A stretch of 64,000 nt of DNA, from assembly GCA_936440205.1 (NCBI GenBank), contig OW387134.1:65313427-65377426 (forward strand). The letters are read 5' to 3'. A program made the position numbers and the translations under genes. Source of the DNA: Lepidonotus clava. Lineage: Eukaryota > Annelida > Polychaeta > Phyllodocida > Polynoidae. The notes beneath the pieces are model-generated. The model had not been told where the DNA came from, did no database searches, and saw only the letters and a program-made list of their open reading frames with translations. Positions 46,774-57,192 of this stretch are shown here, one piece after another (the stretch's first letter is position 1; every line of letters begins with the position of its first letter).

Positions 46774-47562
46774 AAGCTGATGATCCACGTTGCGATGTTT
46801 TCCAAAACGACAACAAATAGCAGGGCAAACCGATCTCAGGACCGATGCTTTTTTTGTCGGTCCACAATCGGTTTGGCATTCAACTGTTGGTGCTAAAATC
46901 AGTCCAAAATCGGTCCAAAATCGGTCCCATAACCATGATCCATTGGAAAGTTGATAACTGATTGTTTTTTTATAATCTAGACTATAATTCAATAGAAATA
47001 CCATCTTAAAATTCGGTTGGCTTATGTTTCACAATTTACCAATATTTTCATTTGAATGTCTAAATATATTCAATACGACTGGAATTAACAATTTATAATG
47101 TGTTTGATAAAAAAAAAAAGTAGAATTGAAAAATACTTATCGAGAATCATTAAAAAATGCATCACATGAATGGATATTCCTCTAGATATATTTTGATGAA
47201 ATTCTGATTCAAAAATACCCAAATATGAATGGAACAACATTGGAAATACATGGCCATAATAAAATCGGTCCAGAATCGGTCCAGAATCGGTCCAAAAATA
47301 TTAAACATGCTTAATAATTTTGTCGGACCATCGTCGGTTGGAAATCGGTTGGAAATCGGTTGGAATAATTTACTCTCACATATGTCGGTTGGAAATCGGT
47401 TTGCAAAAATCGGCTGACATGATCCACTGCACGATTATGATCCAAATTGAACCGATTTTGAACCGATTATGAACCGATTTTTGACCGATTTTTGAGATAG
47501 AAAATATTTTGAAAATCGGCCCACTATCGCTTCATTTTCGTCGCAACGTGGATCACCGCCTT
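46774..47562. mobile_element. Longer member of the ATGATCCACGTTGCGAT family
   Basis: The left end reads AGCTGATGATCCACGTTGCG, the right end GTCGCAACGTGGATCACCGC. The sub-terminal parts are tandem runs of AATCGGTCCAAAATCGGTCC and AACCGATTTTGAACCGATT. Runs of GGTTGGAAATC occur near 47335-47400. About 790 bp, no transposase frame. Confidence 0.7.
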
Positions 47563-48252
47563 CAGACCCCCCTACCCCACTACCCCCAGCCGTATTGCGT
47601 CGTAACTCTCCCACCAGTCGATGCCCAGGCCTGTTGCCATCAGAGAAGCCGTATAGGTGCCCATCACGATCAAATGAATTGTTGATGGAGTTGCTGGAGT
47701 CATGTCGACAATGTCGACTATGGTACCATGCATGAAGCTTACTTTTTATAAAGAACGTCATTTCAGCGACTATTTGTTGGTCAACCAACCACAATATGAG
47801 GGGATTAAGAGGGGTCGGGTCTCGTCTAGTTTGCATAAAATTGGATATATACAGTTCAGATAGTAAATTAATGGTTTGTTAGGTTTTCAAATGTTTCTTT
47901 TATAAGAAGTATTTAAAGTGGCGGCTGTGCCCCAAAATCCTTTTTTTTTTGTATTTTCTAAAAAGAATTGTGAGAGAACATATTTTCTATAATTATGTGT
48001 TTATTTTGCGAATGTGTTATGAGAAAGACCTGGAATATAGTGAATGGCATGAATCAAAATAATAATAGTGTGACACCTAACTGATTAGGTTCTGTATGAG
48101 GGCTTTTTTTTTTTTAAAGTTTCCCTTTTTGTCATTCATATGTAAATAAACTTACACATCACCGTTGACCTCTGACCACCAGCTGTTGTGTGTATGGCCT
48201 TGTCAATGGGACCATTCACATTTAAGATCGCCTGCCTCAGTAAAAGTGTAGG

Positions 48253-48410
48253 GTTGTTGGTCTCTATCTCGTCATAGATTCTATCATTCCATAGATACGA
48301 TCATTAAAGACAGAATTGTCAATCCTTGTTCTTGCTGTGATATGTCCTTAGATGTTGCTACAACATGAAACCTCCAATATCCAACCAACCAATCAACCAT
48401 TCCCAGCCAA
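48253..48410 (+). mobile_element. 3' fragment of the same SINE family
   Basis: GGTCTCTATCTCGTCATAGA, CCATAGATACGATCATTAAA, GACAGAATTGTCAA and a CCAACCAACCAATCAACC tail match the body of the SINE at 9526-9888. The tRNA-like head is missing. Confidence 0.65.
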
Positions 48411-48411
48411 G

Positions 48412-48768
48412 GATGTGACGTTATTACAACGTTGCAGCAACGTTCTGGTTGGTTCTGTATTTGGTTCTTGTTACGTTCTCTTGATGACATCCAATTAAAC
48501 CACTGCAACATACTGCTGTGACATTGCACTGTGACGTTACTACAGAATTCTAGTTACGTTCTTCAGCCCAAACAGAATGTTCTAATAACATTCTGTTTTG
48601 GTTTTGTCCTAACCTCACCAAAAATAATGTTATAATCACATTCTGTTTTGGTGAGTTTTCAACTTCAATACCAATGATGTAATTGTTACATGCCATCTTA
48701 GTAGGTAACAAACTGACTAAAAAAAGTATGGTGGCATAACGTTTCTGTTATGTCGCAAGCTGGCTGGG
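48412..48768. mobile_element. CCCAGCC-family MITE, TT target duplication
   Basis: CCCAGCCAAGGATGTGACG to GCAAGCTGGCTGGG, flanked by TT on both sides. Its left end abuts the CCAACCAACC tail of a SINE fragment, so it seems to have landed at or beside that tail. Confidence 0.85.
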
Positions 48769-49167
48769 TTGATCTCTGTGTAGTAACCCCCCCCCCCCTC
48801 CCGTGAGTAGCTCTGAGCAGCCGACTATTTGCTCAGGACTGAAGTAGCCCTTAGTGGGTGTTTGTTTGGTGTCCAGGGTGTAGATACACTGCTGTAGGTA
48901 CATATGGCGACCAGTACACGACATCTAACCACTCAGGGATTGTTTTCCAACCATTACCTGGGCGCAAACTGAGCCTGATCTCAATACATAAAGACTACCT
49001 GCACTTGCTTTACCCCTTACTAAACCTGACTGTAAAGGCAGTATTATTACACTTTATCACCTGCTCGACCGGCGAGCGGTGCGTATTGAGGGCCTTGCGT
49101 ATTTTGTAGCCGTTTGTACCGCTCATCATTCTTTGCATTTTTAACTATTTTGAATATTGCGTGGGTG

Positions 49168-49285
49168 ATAGGGGGCATCCCCGGGTGGGAGTACGACCCA
49201 TGGGGATCATATGAACCTCGGGCTTCGCCCTCGGTACATGACAATCCCCTATAGGTCGTACGGCCACCATCAGATGCCCCCCGCG
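49168..49285. mobile_element. GGGGCATCC foldback element, second copy
   Basis: GGGGGCATCCCCGGGTGGGA with inner arm GTACGACC pairs with GGTCGTAC and ATCAGATGCCCCCC at the right. The loop contains CCTCGGGCTTCGCCCTCGG, itself a hairpin. Confidence 0.6.
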
Positions 49286-49289
49286 GTTC

Positions 49290-50730
49290 TTCTTATATTA
49301 GTACAACTAATTAGGAATGTGATATCAGTGCGACATGATGATATTACAGACAATTCATGTACAGGCGTGATACAGTTGTTAAAAGTTTTTTGCAATATGG
49401 AATATCTCACACACATATAAAAAAAACTTGTATCTCTAATGAGTATGACTTTCCTGTGACATTGATCTCTAATGCGTGTGACTTCCCTGCAGCTCAGGTT
49501 GTGTAGTGTAATACTGCTTGAAATATTGTCTTATCCCCCATACAAATGGAAACCACAACTTTCTTCTATCTCCCACCATTCCTGACTGTACACACTACCT
49601 TATCCCCCATACATATAGACACCCCACACTCCCTTCTACCTCCTCTCTGACCTTCTATCCTAGGACAGCTTGGTTTCTCTTACGTTCCCAACTTGATGCC
49701 AATTATGTATCAATGTTGTCACTGATAGAATGACCATGCAAGTTGTCAATAATGATATTAATATAAGAAGACACGCTGGGGTCGTCAGAGGGCCAAAGGA
49801 CGACCCCTAAGGGTCTTATAAATTGTATCACCCAAACAAAATTTCAACAAAAATTGTTGAAAACGCTGACAATAAGGAGGGGCACGTAGTGTTTTGTAGT
49901 GTAGATTAAATGAAGGGAAGACTTGAAGGCAGGAGATGTTGTTGATGTAAAAAATATTCTCTACAGTCTCAGGAGTGTAGGCCAAAAGGCCTATTGCTGC
50001 TTAGTGGTTACATGTTGTCTCTTCTGCTGCTGGATCCAGAGTGTCCTTACAGCATACCTGCACCTCCCCACCTGACCTCTGGTCAGTGACCTAATAACAA
50101 CTGACCAATAGGGGCAGGGGGAGTGCTAACTGTCTAATTACCTTAAACCCTATAATGAAGTATGTACATAGTAAACATATATTTTGATTATAATTTAGAA
50201 AATTATGATAAATATAATTCATTTGATATATTAGGTAAATACTTGTATTCATTAGAGGGAGGATATGCCATGCCTAAACTTACGTATGAAAACCCCTTGA
50301 GCGTACCGCTGCTCGGCAGTACGTGTGATAAATCTAGGGAAAGGGTATTTTGATGAATTAGGGCGGGTATTGGTTTGCCAAACGTGTTTGTTACATTTTG
50401 CAAAAGATATAGACACAAACCCCGGCGCTTGATTTTTTCTAGGTTTTTATTGAAGAGCAATTATTATTGTTTGATTAGGTTCCACGTATGACTGGGATTG
50501 CAGAAAGTCATTTATGCACTTCTTGTGAAAATTCTGAAGACTCTGAAATGTGTTTTTAGTTCGAAGGGTTTTTATTCCTACTTTCTACTCCTTAGTACAC
50601 ACGTCAAACCTTTATGTCTATAGGTCTGATTACCGCTCTCTGAACAGTTTCTCTGAAGAGAGCCGTACACAAAAATTACAGTCCTCCAACATAGCGCTAG
50701 CAATTGATGAATCGATATGTACATATGTAC
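49290..50730. other. No gene recognised
   Basis: Unique DNA with CTTATCCCCCATACA duplicated near 49530 and 49601 and a GGACGACCCC remnant of the foldback family near 49800. Confidence 0.35.
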
Positions 50731-50733
50731 ACA

Positions 50734-50786
50734 AGGTACCTGCCATGTATAGTAACATATTATGTTACTATACATGGCAGGTACCT
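50734..50786. repeat. Perfect 53-bp palindrome
   Basis: Two 26-bp arms (50734-50759 and 50761-50786; AGGTACCTGCCATGTATAGT starts the left arm) are exact inverted copies around a single T at 50760. The symmetry stops abruptly outside. It reads the same from either strand and could extrude a cruciform. The flanks GTACACA and AGTAAAC do not identify a transposon. Confidence 0.95.
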
Positions 50787-51707
50787 AGTAAACTAAGGAT
50801 ATTACACGTTGTAATATGTTTATATAGGCCTACCTTTTCCTTGACATTCCTATAAACAAGGCCGAATATAATTGCTTTTTTTCTGGGAGATGGTCTATGA
50901 TATTTTCTTTTTATAAAAGATTAAGCAAAGTAGCCTAGAAATTATATAATTATCTACAATGCACACAATTCTTTGACTCCAACTAAGCCATTATACAAGG
51001 GTTATTGTTATTCTTAGACTTTTAAGGCTAAAAGAAAAATAGAAATAACATGGCAAACACGATAAGTATAGTCGACAGAATCCCACGTCTTTCCTTACTT
51101 CCTACTACCTAAATAACAGTTTCAAAAATAAGATTTCTTTCTGTTAGGACAATTCCACATTTCAGCGTAATGTCAGATTGTGAAGAAAATGTGTCCTACT
51201 TGTACCTCCTCTGGTACCCAAATAACCCACCAGAGCGCAGCACCTTCTGATCCACATTAGAGCTGCTCACCTGGCTAGGCCAACTCCCTCCTGGTTATAC
51301 GAAAGGCATGTTATCAAAATTAGACAAAAAAATATATCTCATTTTATTGTAGGTATCGTTGGTATGAGAAGCATGCTATTTCTATTTAATTCACTTGAAA
51401 ACAAGCATTCAGCCACAATTGAATATCAGGAATGAATTTATGTTTCATCTGCCTACATGTAAAGGACATTGCCGTCAAAGCTCGGTCAATGTTTCTTTCA
51501 TCAGCATATTTATACATCTTTTTAATTGATTGATAATAATTTCCAGCTACTGGTCATCCCACTTGCAAGATCGTCAAGCTATCACTTTAAGTTAATACAC
51601 TTTAAAAACCTGATTTTGTGGCTGTGTCTTTTTTGTGTCCATACCGCTTTCACCGGCCTATTTTTTGACGAGCACCTTTTCTCTTTTTGTGTTGTTTCCC
51701 CATCTAG

Positions 51708-52343
51708 TGAGGACACCAAAGACATGAACAGCCCTCCGGAGATTCACGTGACGTTCGCCAACAATAACAATGTCATGGAGGACGCGCCCTGCCAGGCCAA
51801 CAGTAGCACCACCACCACCACAACCACCACCTCCTCCAGTAGGGGGGAGACCGACTCAGGGGTGGTGCTCCAAGAGCAGCTCACAGAGATCTGCTCCTAC
51901 GACCCTGAGAGCCCTCTGGTGGACCTGAGCGGAGACAGTGGGGGAGGAGGAGGGGGAGGGGACGCTGGGGGGGACGCTGGGGGTTTTAATACCACCACCA
52001 GCCGTACTGTGACGTACACCGCCACCCACACCACCACCCCTACATCCATAATCAAACCGCCCACCACCACTTCCTCCAGCACCACCCCAAACCAGGATAA
52101 TAACAGCAGCACCACCCAACACAGCACCACCACCACCACCCACCAGCACGTCGTCACCTTTGACCCCTCACAGACCACCACCACGCCCGACGCCCTGGGT
52201 GACGTCACAGCGCTCTCCTCCGCCGTGGACGTAACGCGGACGTCGCCGTCGCCGTCGTCACCTACGTCAAGCCTCGCCTCGTCCACGCCCGGGGCGGGCA
52301 AAAAACCCGGGCCACCCATAATCCGGATCAACCGGACCCCAAG
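51708..52343 (+). CDS. Internal or first coding exon of an unrecognised Thr/Ser/Pro-rich protein
   Basis: This is the only coding segment I am willing to call. A long pyrimidine tract ending in ATCTAG (AG at 51706-51707) is a strong 3' splice site, and the frame stays open for 636 nt to CCAAG|GTAGGA, a good donor at 52344. Both ends cut a codon after its second base (phase 2-2, length divisible by three). The first in-frame ATG is at 51724 (A of ATG). Counting from it: a neutral to acidic head (1-28), a run of eight Thr (29-36, written mostly ACC with one ACA), VVLQEQLTEIC near 47-57, a Gly/Asp tract near 72-88, a long disordered Thr/Ser/Pro region (about 90-190), and a conserved-looking basic end, GKKPGPPIIRINRTP (192-206). 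No signal peptide, membrane segment or known domain is visible. I do not recognise the gene. The tail suggests a nuclear or scaffold protein, but that is a guess. Opposite-strand frames here are Val/Gly-rich shadows. Confidence 0.68.
51724..51726 (+). promoter_or_regulatory. Candidate translation start in the coding exon
   Basis: The ATG lies 16 nt into the exon with G at -3 and A at +4 (GACATGA), a moderate Kozak context. If the upstream exon is untranslated, as proposed for 13200-13256, this would be the start and the protein would begin MNSPPEIHVTF. The frame is open upstream to the splice site, so an earlier start in another exon cannot be excluded. Confidence 0.35.
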
Positions 52344-55260
52344 GTAGGAAACTGCCCCTTTGATTATATCAAACTCGTTGCTTTCACATTGGTTCACTTG
52401 AATGTTGTCTATCACATAATTTGTCCACCATTTTGTACGTTTATCAGGTTTGTTTAGGCTGCCATTTTACATATAGTTTTATTAAATTGAAACTTATTTG
52501 CCGCTGTGCACCTACCTATACACGTGCGCTTTAAAGTTGCATTGCTTCATGATATTATTGCGAAAATTTTGATAATTTGATAATGTGCTCTCGTACGGGA
52601 TAAGCATTTTACCATTAGGCTTTTAATATATCAACATCTCATACATAGAATCAAATGGACGCGAGATTTATCAGAAAAAACATCAAGTTCATGGAGTCTG
52701 GAGGGTGTCAGAAAAAAGTTTTGGGGGGGGATAGTACGTCTTATACCATCCAGGGGGTGCCTCCTGTCGAGACCCCAGTTTCAGTGAATGGTTTAGTTAA
52801 ACCATAACAGGGGTCGCTACAGTCGGCCAATTACCCATTTCTGTGGCTCAGCTCCAGAGATCTATACTTTTTAAAACGACAGAGTCAGCTCAAAGATGAC
52901 CATGTTACATAATGTGCCGTTACAGTTAGTTATTTTACTGACCCATACTGAAAATACAGATTTCTCAGGGTGACAACCATCTGACCTTTTTTTAGATAGT
53001 GACAAGTTATGACCAAATGACCACTCTATTTGAGAGAGTCGATGGTCTACCTGTCTACCTTGAGGTTGTCATGTGATGGTGTCAAATACCAAAATCCTAG
53101 GTTGTCTACCACAATATAAAGAGATCTAAGGGTTGTCAGGATGGTCTTAACTTTTCTCTACCCATGGGTTGTCAGACATGTAAGTGTCAATTCGTCTGCC
53201 CCATAACAGGTGTTCATCCTAACTTGCAGTAGACTTGCGTTGACATGACGATGTATGATGTAGTCTACATGACCACCTGGTCATAAGAATCAAGTGTGAC
53301 CCCTTAGGGTCACACCACTGCTGTTTGGATTATGGAGACTCGGACCATGTCCACTCCCACGTCAGTGAGAACGTCTGACCAGGGTCCAGTAAGTCGCATC
53401 AGACCCACTGTTTCCCAAAGTGAGTCTGTACACCAGCAACCATTTTAGGTGGGGATTGCCACCCAAATCCCAGCATGCTTTGGGGCCGCTGGTTTATGGT
53501 AGGTAGGACCATAAACCAGTTAGCAGGCCAAGAATCATCAAAGGGATTCTCCATGCCATTGATAGAATTCCTTGCAAATTTTAAGTAGCCACTAGTAGCC
53601 ATGGACTGTAGTGTACAGACTTATTAATGTAAGAGCCAAGTAGGTCACGGATGGACTAACCAGGGTCCAGTCCCCAGTGGTCAGTCTGCTGTGAGTCATG
53701 TTTGTTATTGTGTGAAGGCATGTTGACCACGCTGAATACTGGGGGTAAACCTGTTTGCTGTAAATAAAATTATGGTAATGTACTTATTTTTATCCTAAGC
53801 CAAGAGTAATACTTAACTTATAGCCAAGGGTTTATAATTATCTTGAAATATTTATTTGAATATTTGTTTCTAATGCTTCTTTATTTAATGTTTTTATTTT
53901 AAGATATAATGTATATTACATGATTTATACAAGTATACAAGTAAACCAAAATAGTTTTGCTTAGTGAGACTGTAACAATAATATATACATATTCATGAAT
54001 GCAAATGTTGGCATCGTTGGCCTGATCCGTCAACCTCAATAACAGTCCAATGGAGTGGACGTGGTACATGGGTTGTAAACTAAAATTTGGCAGTGGTCGT
54101 GAGATTTGTCAGGATATACCATCAGTGTTGTCACTCTGTTGATTATTTCCACCCATCGCTCATGCCATGATATACTCTCCCAACCGATCCCTCCCACACT
54201 CACGTCCACACCCCCCTCCCACTCACCCCTCCTCACTACTCGACCTTTTTAAGAGTAGCTCACTGACAACCCACTGACATTCAACCACTAGGCGGGTATT
54301 GTGTCAGCCAAAAGAGTTGAAGAGTGGAGGGTGGGAGCTCTATTGACGATTCTTGAGTAGGGCTTTATCGTAAACCAGTTAGCAATGGATATGATTACTG
54401 TCGAACTTCCCCGATTAAAGGTACAATGATACATTGCATGTAGTTTCTATAGTGCAAAGAAGGAACATATTGAGACTTTCTATTATATAAGGTGCTTCCA
54501 TTTACCTATGATATAATACCTATGATATATCTATGATATACCAATTTACACATACTGCTTTTGAAATGGAGCTAGCTGTCATTGTTATGCTTATTTTCAT
54601 GAACATCCCAGCTGAAACCCCTTTTAAGAAGGGAATGAACCTTTCCATTCTATAACACACTCATAATAACAAAAGGCCTATGGATACCCCTCCTTCCTCC
54701 CACCCCTTTGTTGTCGATGGGACGTCATTCAGAGTAACACACTACCAGAAAGGCTTCAAACCAGAATGGCATATTTAAATGGGCTCTACTTGTTATTTCC
54801 TTACTCACATGTAGAGAATAAACTGAAATACATATATTATTCTGAGATGTTCTTAAGGCACCTGTACAAGATCATTCAATGGTGGATACATTTTTCGAAA
54901 AGGTGGGGGCGTGCTCATGGAAAAGATAGGGGGAGAGCTAAATTTGATTAAAAAAAAAGGGGGGGGGCCGCCCCTCGTCTAAATCCGCCACTGTCATACC
55001 TATTTAGATTGCAATGAAATTAACACCAGCTTGCTCCGTACAGGTAGAGAGGATGGAATTGCAAGGTGGGAAAACCTATTGCTATTTTCCTCTCATTTAA
55101 AGTGCTATCATATAAGAATACCATATGTCCTTTCCAAACTCAGAAAAACAAAATAGTTTTTTTGGCAGAGAATATAATATACATGACATGATCATATGAC
55201 ATGTTGTGTTGGGTAAATACCACATCGTGGGAGAGTACTCTCTGTTTCTGCCAGCCCACA
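52344..55260. other. Probable intron downstream of the coding exon
   Basis: It starts with the donor GTAGGAAAC. ACCAGGGTCCAGT is repeated at about 53380 and 53659, and GTCTACC words cluster at 53045-53110. Mostly unique and AT-rich. Confidence 0.4.
54955..54998. mobile_element. MITE end fragment (CAGTGGCGGATTTAGACG, inverted)
   Basis: AAAAAAAAGGGGGGGGG then CCGCCCCTCGTCTAAATCCG and CCACTG. This is the opposite end type to 25455. The other end could not be placed. Confidence 0.4.
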
Positions 55261-55263
55261 CTA

Positions 55264-55277
55264 CTGCCCCCTGGTGA
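55264..55277 (+). promoter_or_regulatory. CTCF-like motif
   Basis: CTGCCCCCTGGTGA matches the reverse form of the CTCF core (GCGCCCCCTGGTGG) at 12 of 14 positions. The overlap with GGTGAGT means it could also be read as a splice donor. It has the same orientation as the motif at 43217-43230. Confidence 0.35.
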
Positions 55278-55308
55278 GTGTTAAGAAGTTCAAACAAGAT
55301 GAGCTGCT

Positions 55309-55323
55309 CCGGAAGTGACGTCA
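55309..55323 (+). promoter_or_regulatory. ETS-CRE composite site
   Basis: CCGGAAGTGACGTCA fuses an ETS (GABP-like) site and a full CRE in the spacing known from many CpG promoters of metazoan housekeeping genes. The next 60 bp are GC- and CpG-rich (CTCGCGGCGTTCCGG, CTCGAGCGG). A 50-codon frame begins with the ATG overlapping the site (55323), but I do not consider it a gene. A CTCF-like motif lies about 32 bp upstream. It is probably a promoter core, direction unknown. Confidence 0.45.
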
Positions 55324-56048
55324 TGGCTCGCGGCGTTCCGGCTTTCCTCCCAAGGCTCCCTCTCGAGCGGAAATTCAGAAAGGAAGAACTGCCAGCAAAA
55401 CAGGCGGGATGTCCACGGAAAGGATGGATGAGCATGATGTGCACTTCTTTTTTCTCGGTTCCTTTGTTATGAGGCAGTTGAGAAATGATATGAACCTCCC
55501 TGAGATATTTTCATACTTCCTGCCACAAATGATATACTTCTGCAGAAATGAACATTAATCTCAATGACCATTTTTTGTATCATCAGCAACATGTTCTTCT
55601 AGTCGCATTAATGATAACAGACTTTTAAGAAAGGCTTAAGTAGATTTTTATGGAGAAAATGTGAACATAAAACGTATTTTAATACGATATTCTTTTCATT
55701 CGTATTACTTACACGCTATTTTGAAATCATTCGTGAGACCTTAGTCAAAGAGAAAGAGGACAGCTTTTATAAATACATATTTATGTGAAATCACTAACGG
55801 ACGATTTAAACTCATGTTGGATTATAAAGTACATTGCTTGTTCAACATTCTCCACGTAACAAGTTGAAGTGGTTCAGACCTGATTAACTTATGTAGGATA
55901 AACTTTGAAATTGATACTAGTCTGAAATAGGAGCCATAAAAGAATACTGTTATTTTTGCCTATTTCTGAGCCTGACCAAAGAGAGAGTCGAGTGGGAGGA
56001 AGTTAGTGTGTGACTTGGCCGACAGGGGGATGTTGACCGACCACACCC

Positions 56049-56150
56049 CACGTGATCACATGGACGCTGTCTGCACTCTCCACCAGACCCCTGTGACGTC
56101 AGAACTGACGTCACCTTGACGTCACACAGAGACCAAACTCATAAAAACCC
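56049..56150 (+). promoter_or_regulatory. Triple-CRE promoter-like cluster
   Basis: Three perfect palindromic cAMP response elements TGACGTCA lie at 56094-56101, 56106-56113 and 56117-56124, spaced 12 and 11 bp, so all face the same side of the helix. A CACGTG E-box is at 56049-56054. A weak TATA variant (CATAAAAA) starts at 56140, 16 bp after the last CRE. TGACGTCA binds CREB/ATF bZIP dimers. No recognisable coding exon follows within a few hundred bases, so it may be a promoter with an untranslated first exon or an intronic enhancer. Confidence 0.5.
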
Positions 56151-56652
56151 CACCCTCATACCACTGTTTGGGAAACTCAACTATAGTCCAATATCCATTG
56201 GTATAACCAACGAGTAAAGCTTTTATAGTGAATGTTCTGCGCTTTTTCTGGGATTGTTTTACGGCTGTATTGTATCACCAATATAGTGAATGTTTTGCGT
56301 GTTTTCAGAGATTGTTTTTCTGGGATTGTCCATTGTACGCTATAACAGAAGCATTGTGGTCTGGCAGCCGTCCCTCCCAGGGGTGCTGAAGGTGTTAGTG
56401 TTATACAGTGTGCCATAATATCATTGGGGATTGGCACAGCGGCAACTGTTACACTACACACTGCATACTTGTCACAATCGCATTCTGAAGCCCGGGGGAG
56501 TACAATTGGCCTTGCGTACACGTGTCATAACTGTATGTAAGATGAGCCTATCGTTACACCATACTTCATGTGTCAAGTAGGATGCAAGGCGAAAACTTGC
56601 CAAATGGCCAAATTGTAATTTTGTTGTCATATACTACTATCATATTTTCAAA

Positions 56653-56654
<2 letters not shown>

Positions 56655-56684
<30 letters not shown>

Positions 56685-56708
56685 AACGATTCCTGGATCC
56701 GCCCCTGA
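56655..56708. mobile_element. Poly-C/poly-A junction with a GGATCCGCCCCTG end
   Basis: A long C run continues into an A run and then ATTCCTGGATCCGCCCCTG, the right end of the GGGGCGGATCCAGG MITE family. Only this end is identifiable. Confidence 0.45.
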
Positions 56709-57014
56709 CTTTCCATTATATTTGAATGTTTTTATTCTATCATATGATTATCCTGATGTACCACTAGAAGCTGATATAATGCATCATATAATGTAGTGAT
56801 ATTGTGGACACACTAACGATTATTATAAAATAACATTTTTGAAAAATGCCTACGAAAAAAGTTGCCATAAAGCAAACAATGCATAGTAGCACTTGACTTC
56901 ATGGCATTGTTGTTGAGTACATCTCACGGGTGGTAAACAAGAGGACACCCTGTGATATGATAACAGCTGGGGTCTCCCCATGATCCAACCATCGCCAGAG
57001 ACAACGCCCATCCC

Positions 57015-57192
57015 GAGGGGCGGATCCAGGGGGCGGGTCCAGGGGGTCCTGACTTCCCCCTTTTGGTGCGAAATTATACTTGTCAAAGGGAAAAGTATGT
57101 CGCGTATGTGGATGGAAATGCAGTATATTTTAGTACTAAGCCTATATATATACGGACCCCACTCCCTTTTCGAAATCCTGTATCTGCCCCTG
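57015..57192 (+). mobile_element. Short MITE with GGGGCGGAT-type ends, copy 3
   Basis: GAGGGGCGGATCCAGG to TGTATCTGCCCCTG, with the same C-rich and CCCACTCCCTTTTCGAAATC segments near the right end as the other copies. Confidence 0.65.

Noticed and set aside
51897-52415. 172-codon minus-strand Val/Gly-rich frame
   Set aside because: It is the shadow of the ACC/TCC-rich coding exon on the other strand, where splice sites support the + reading.
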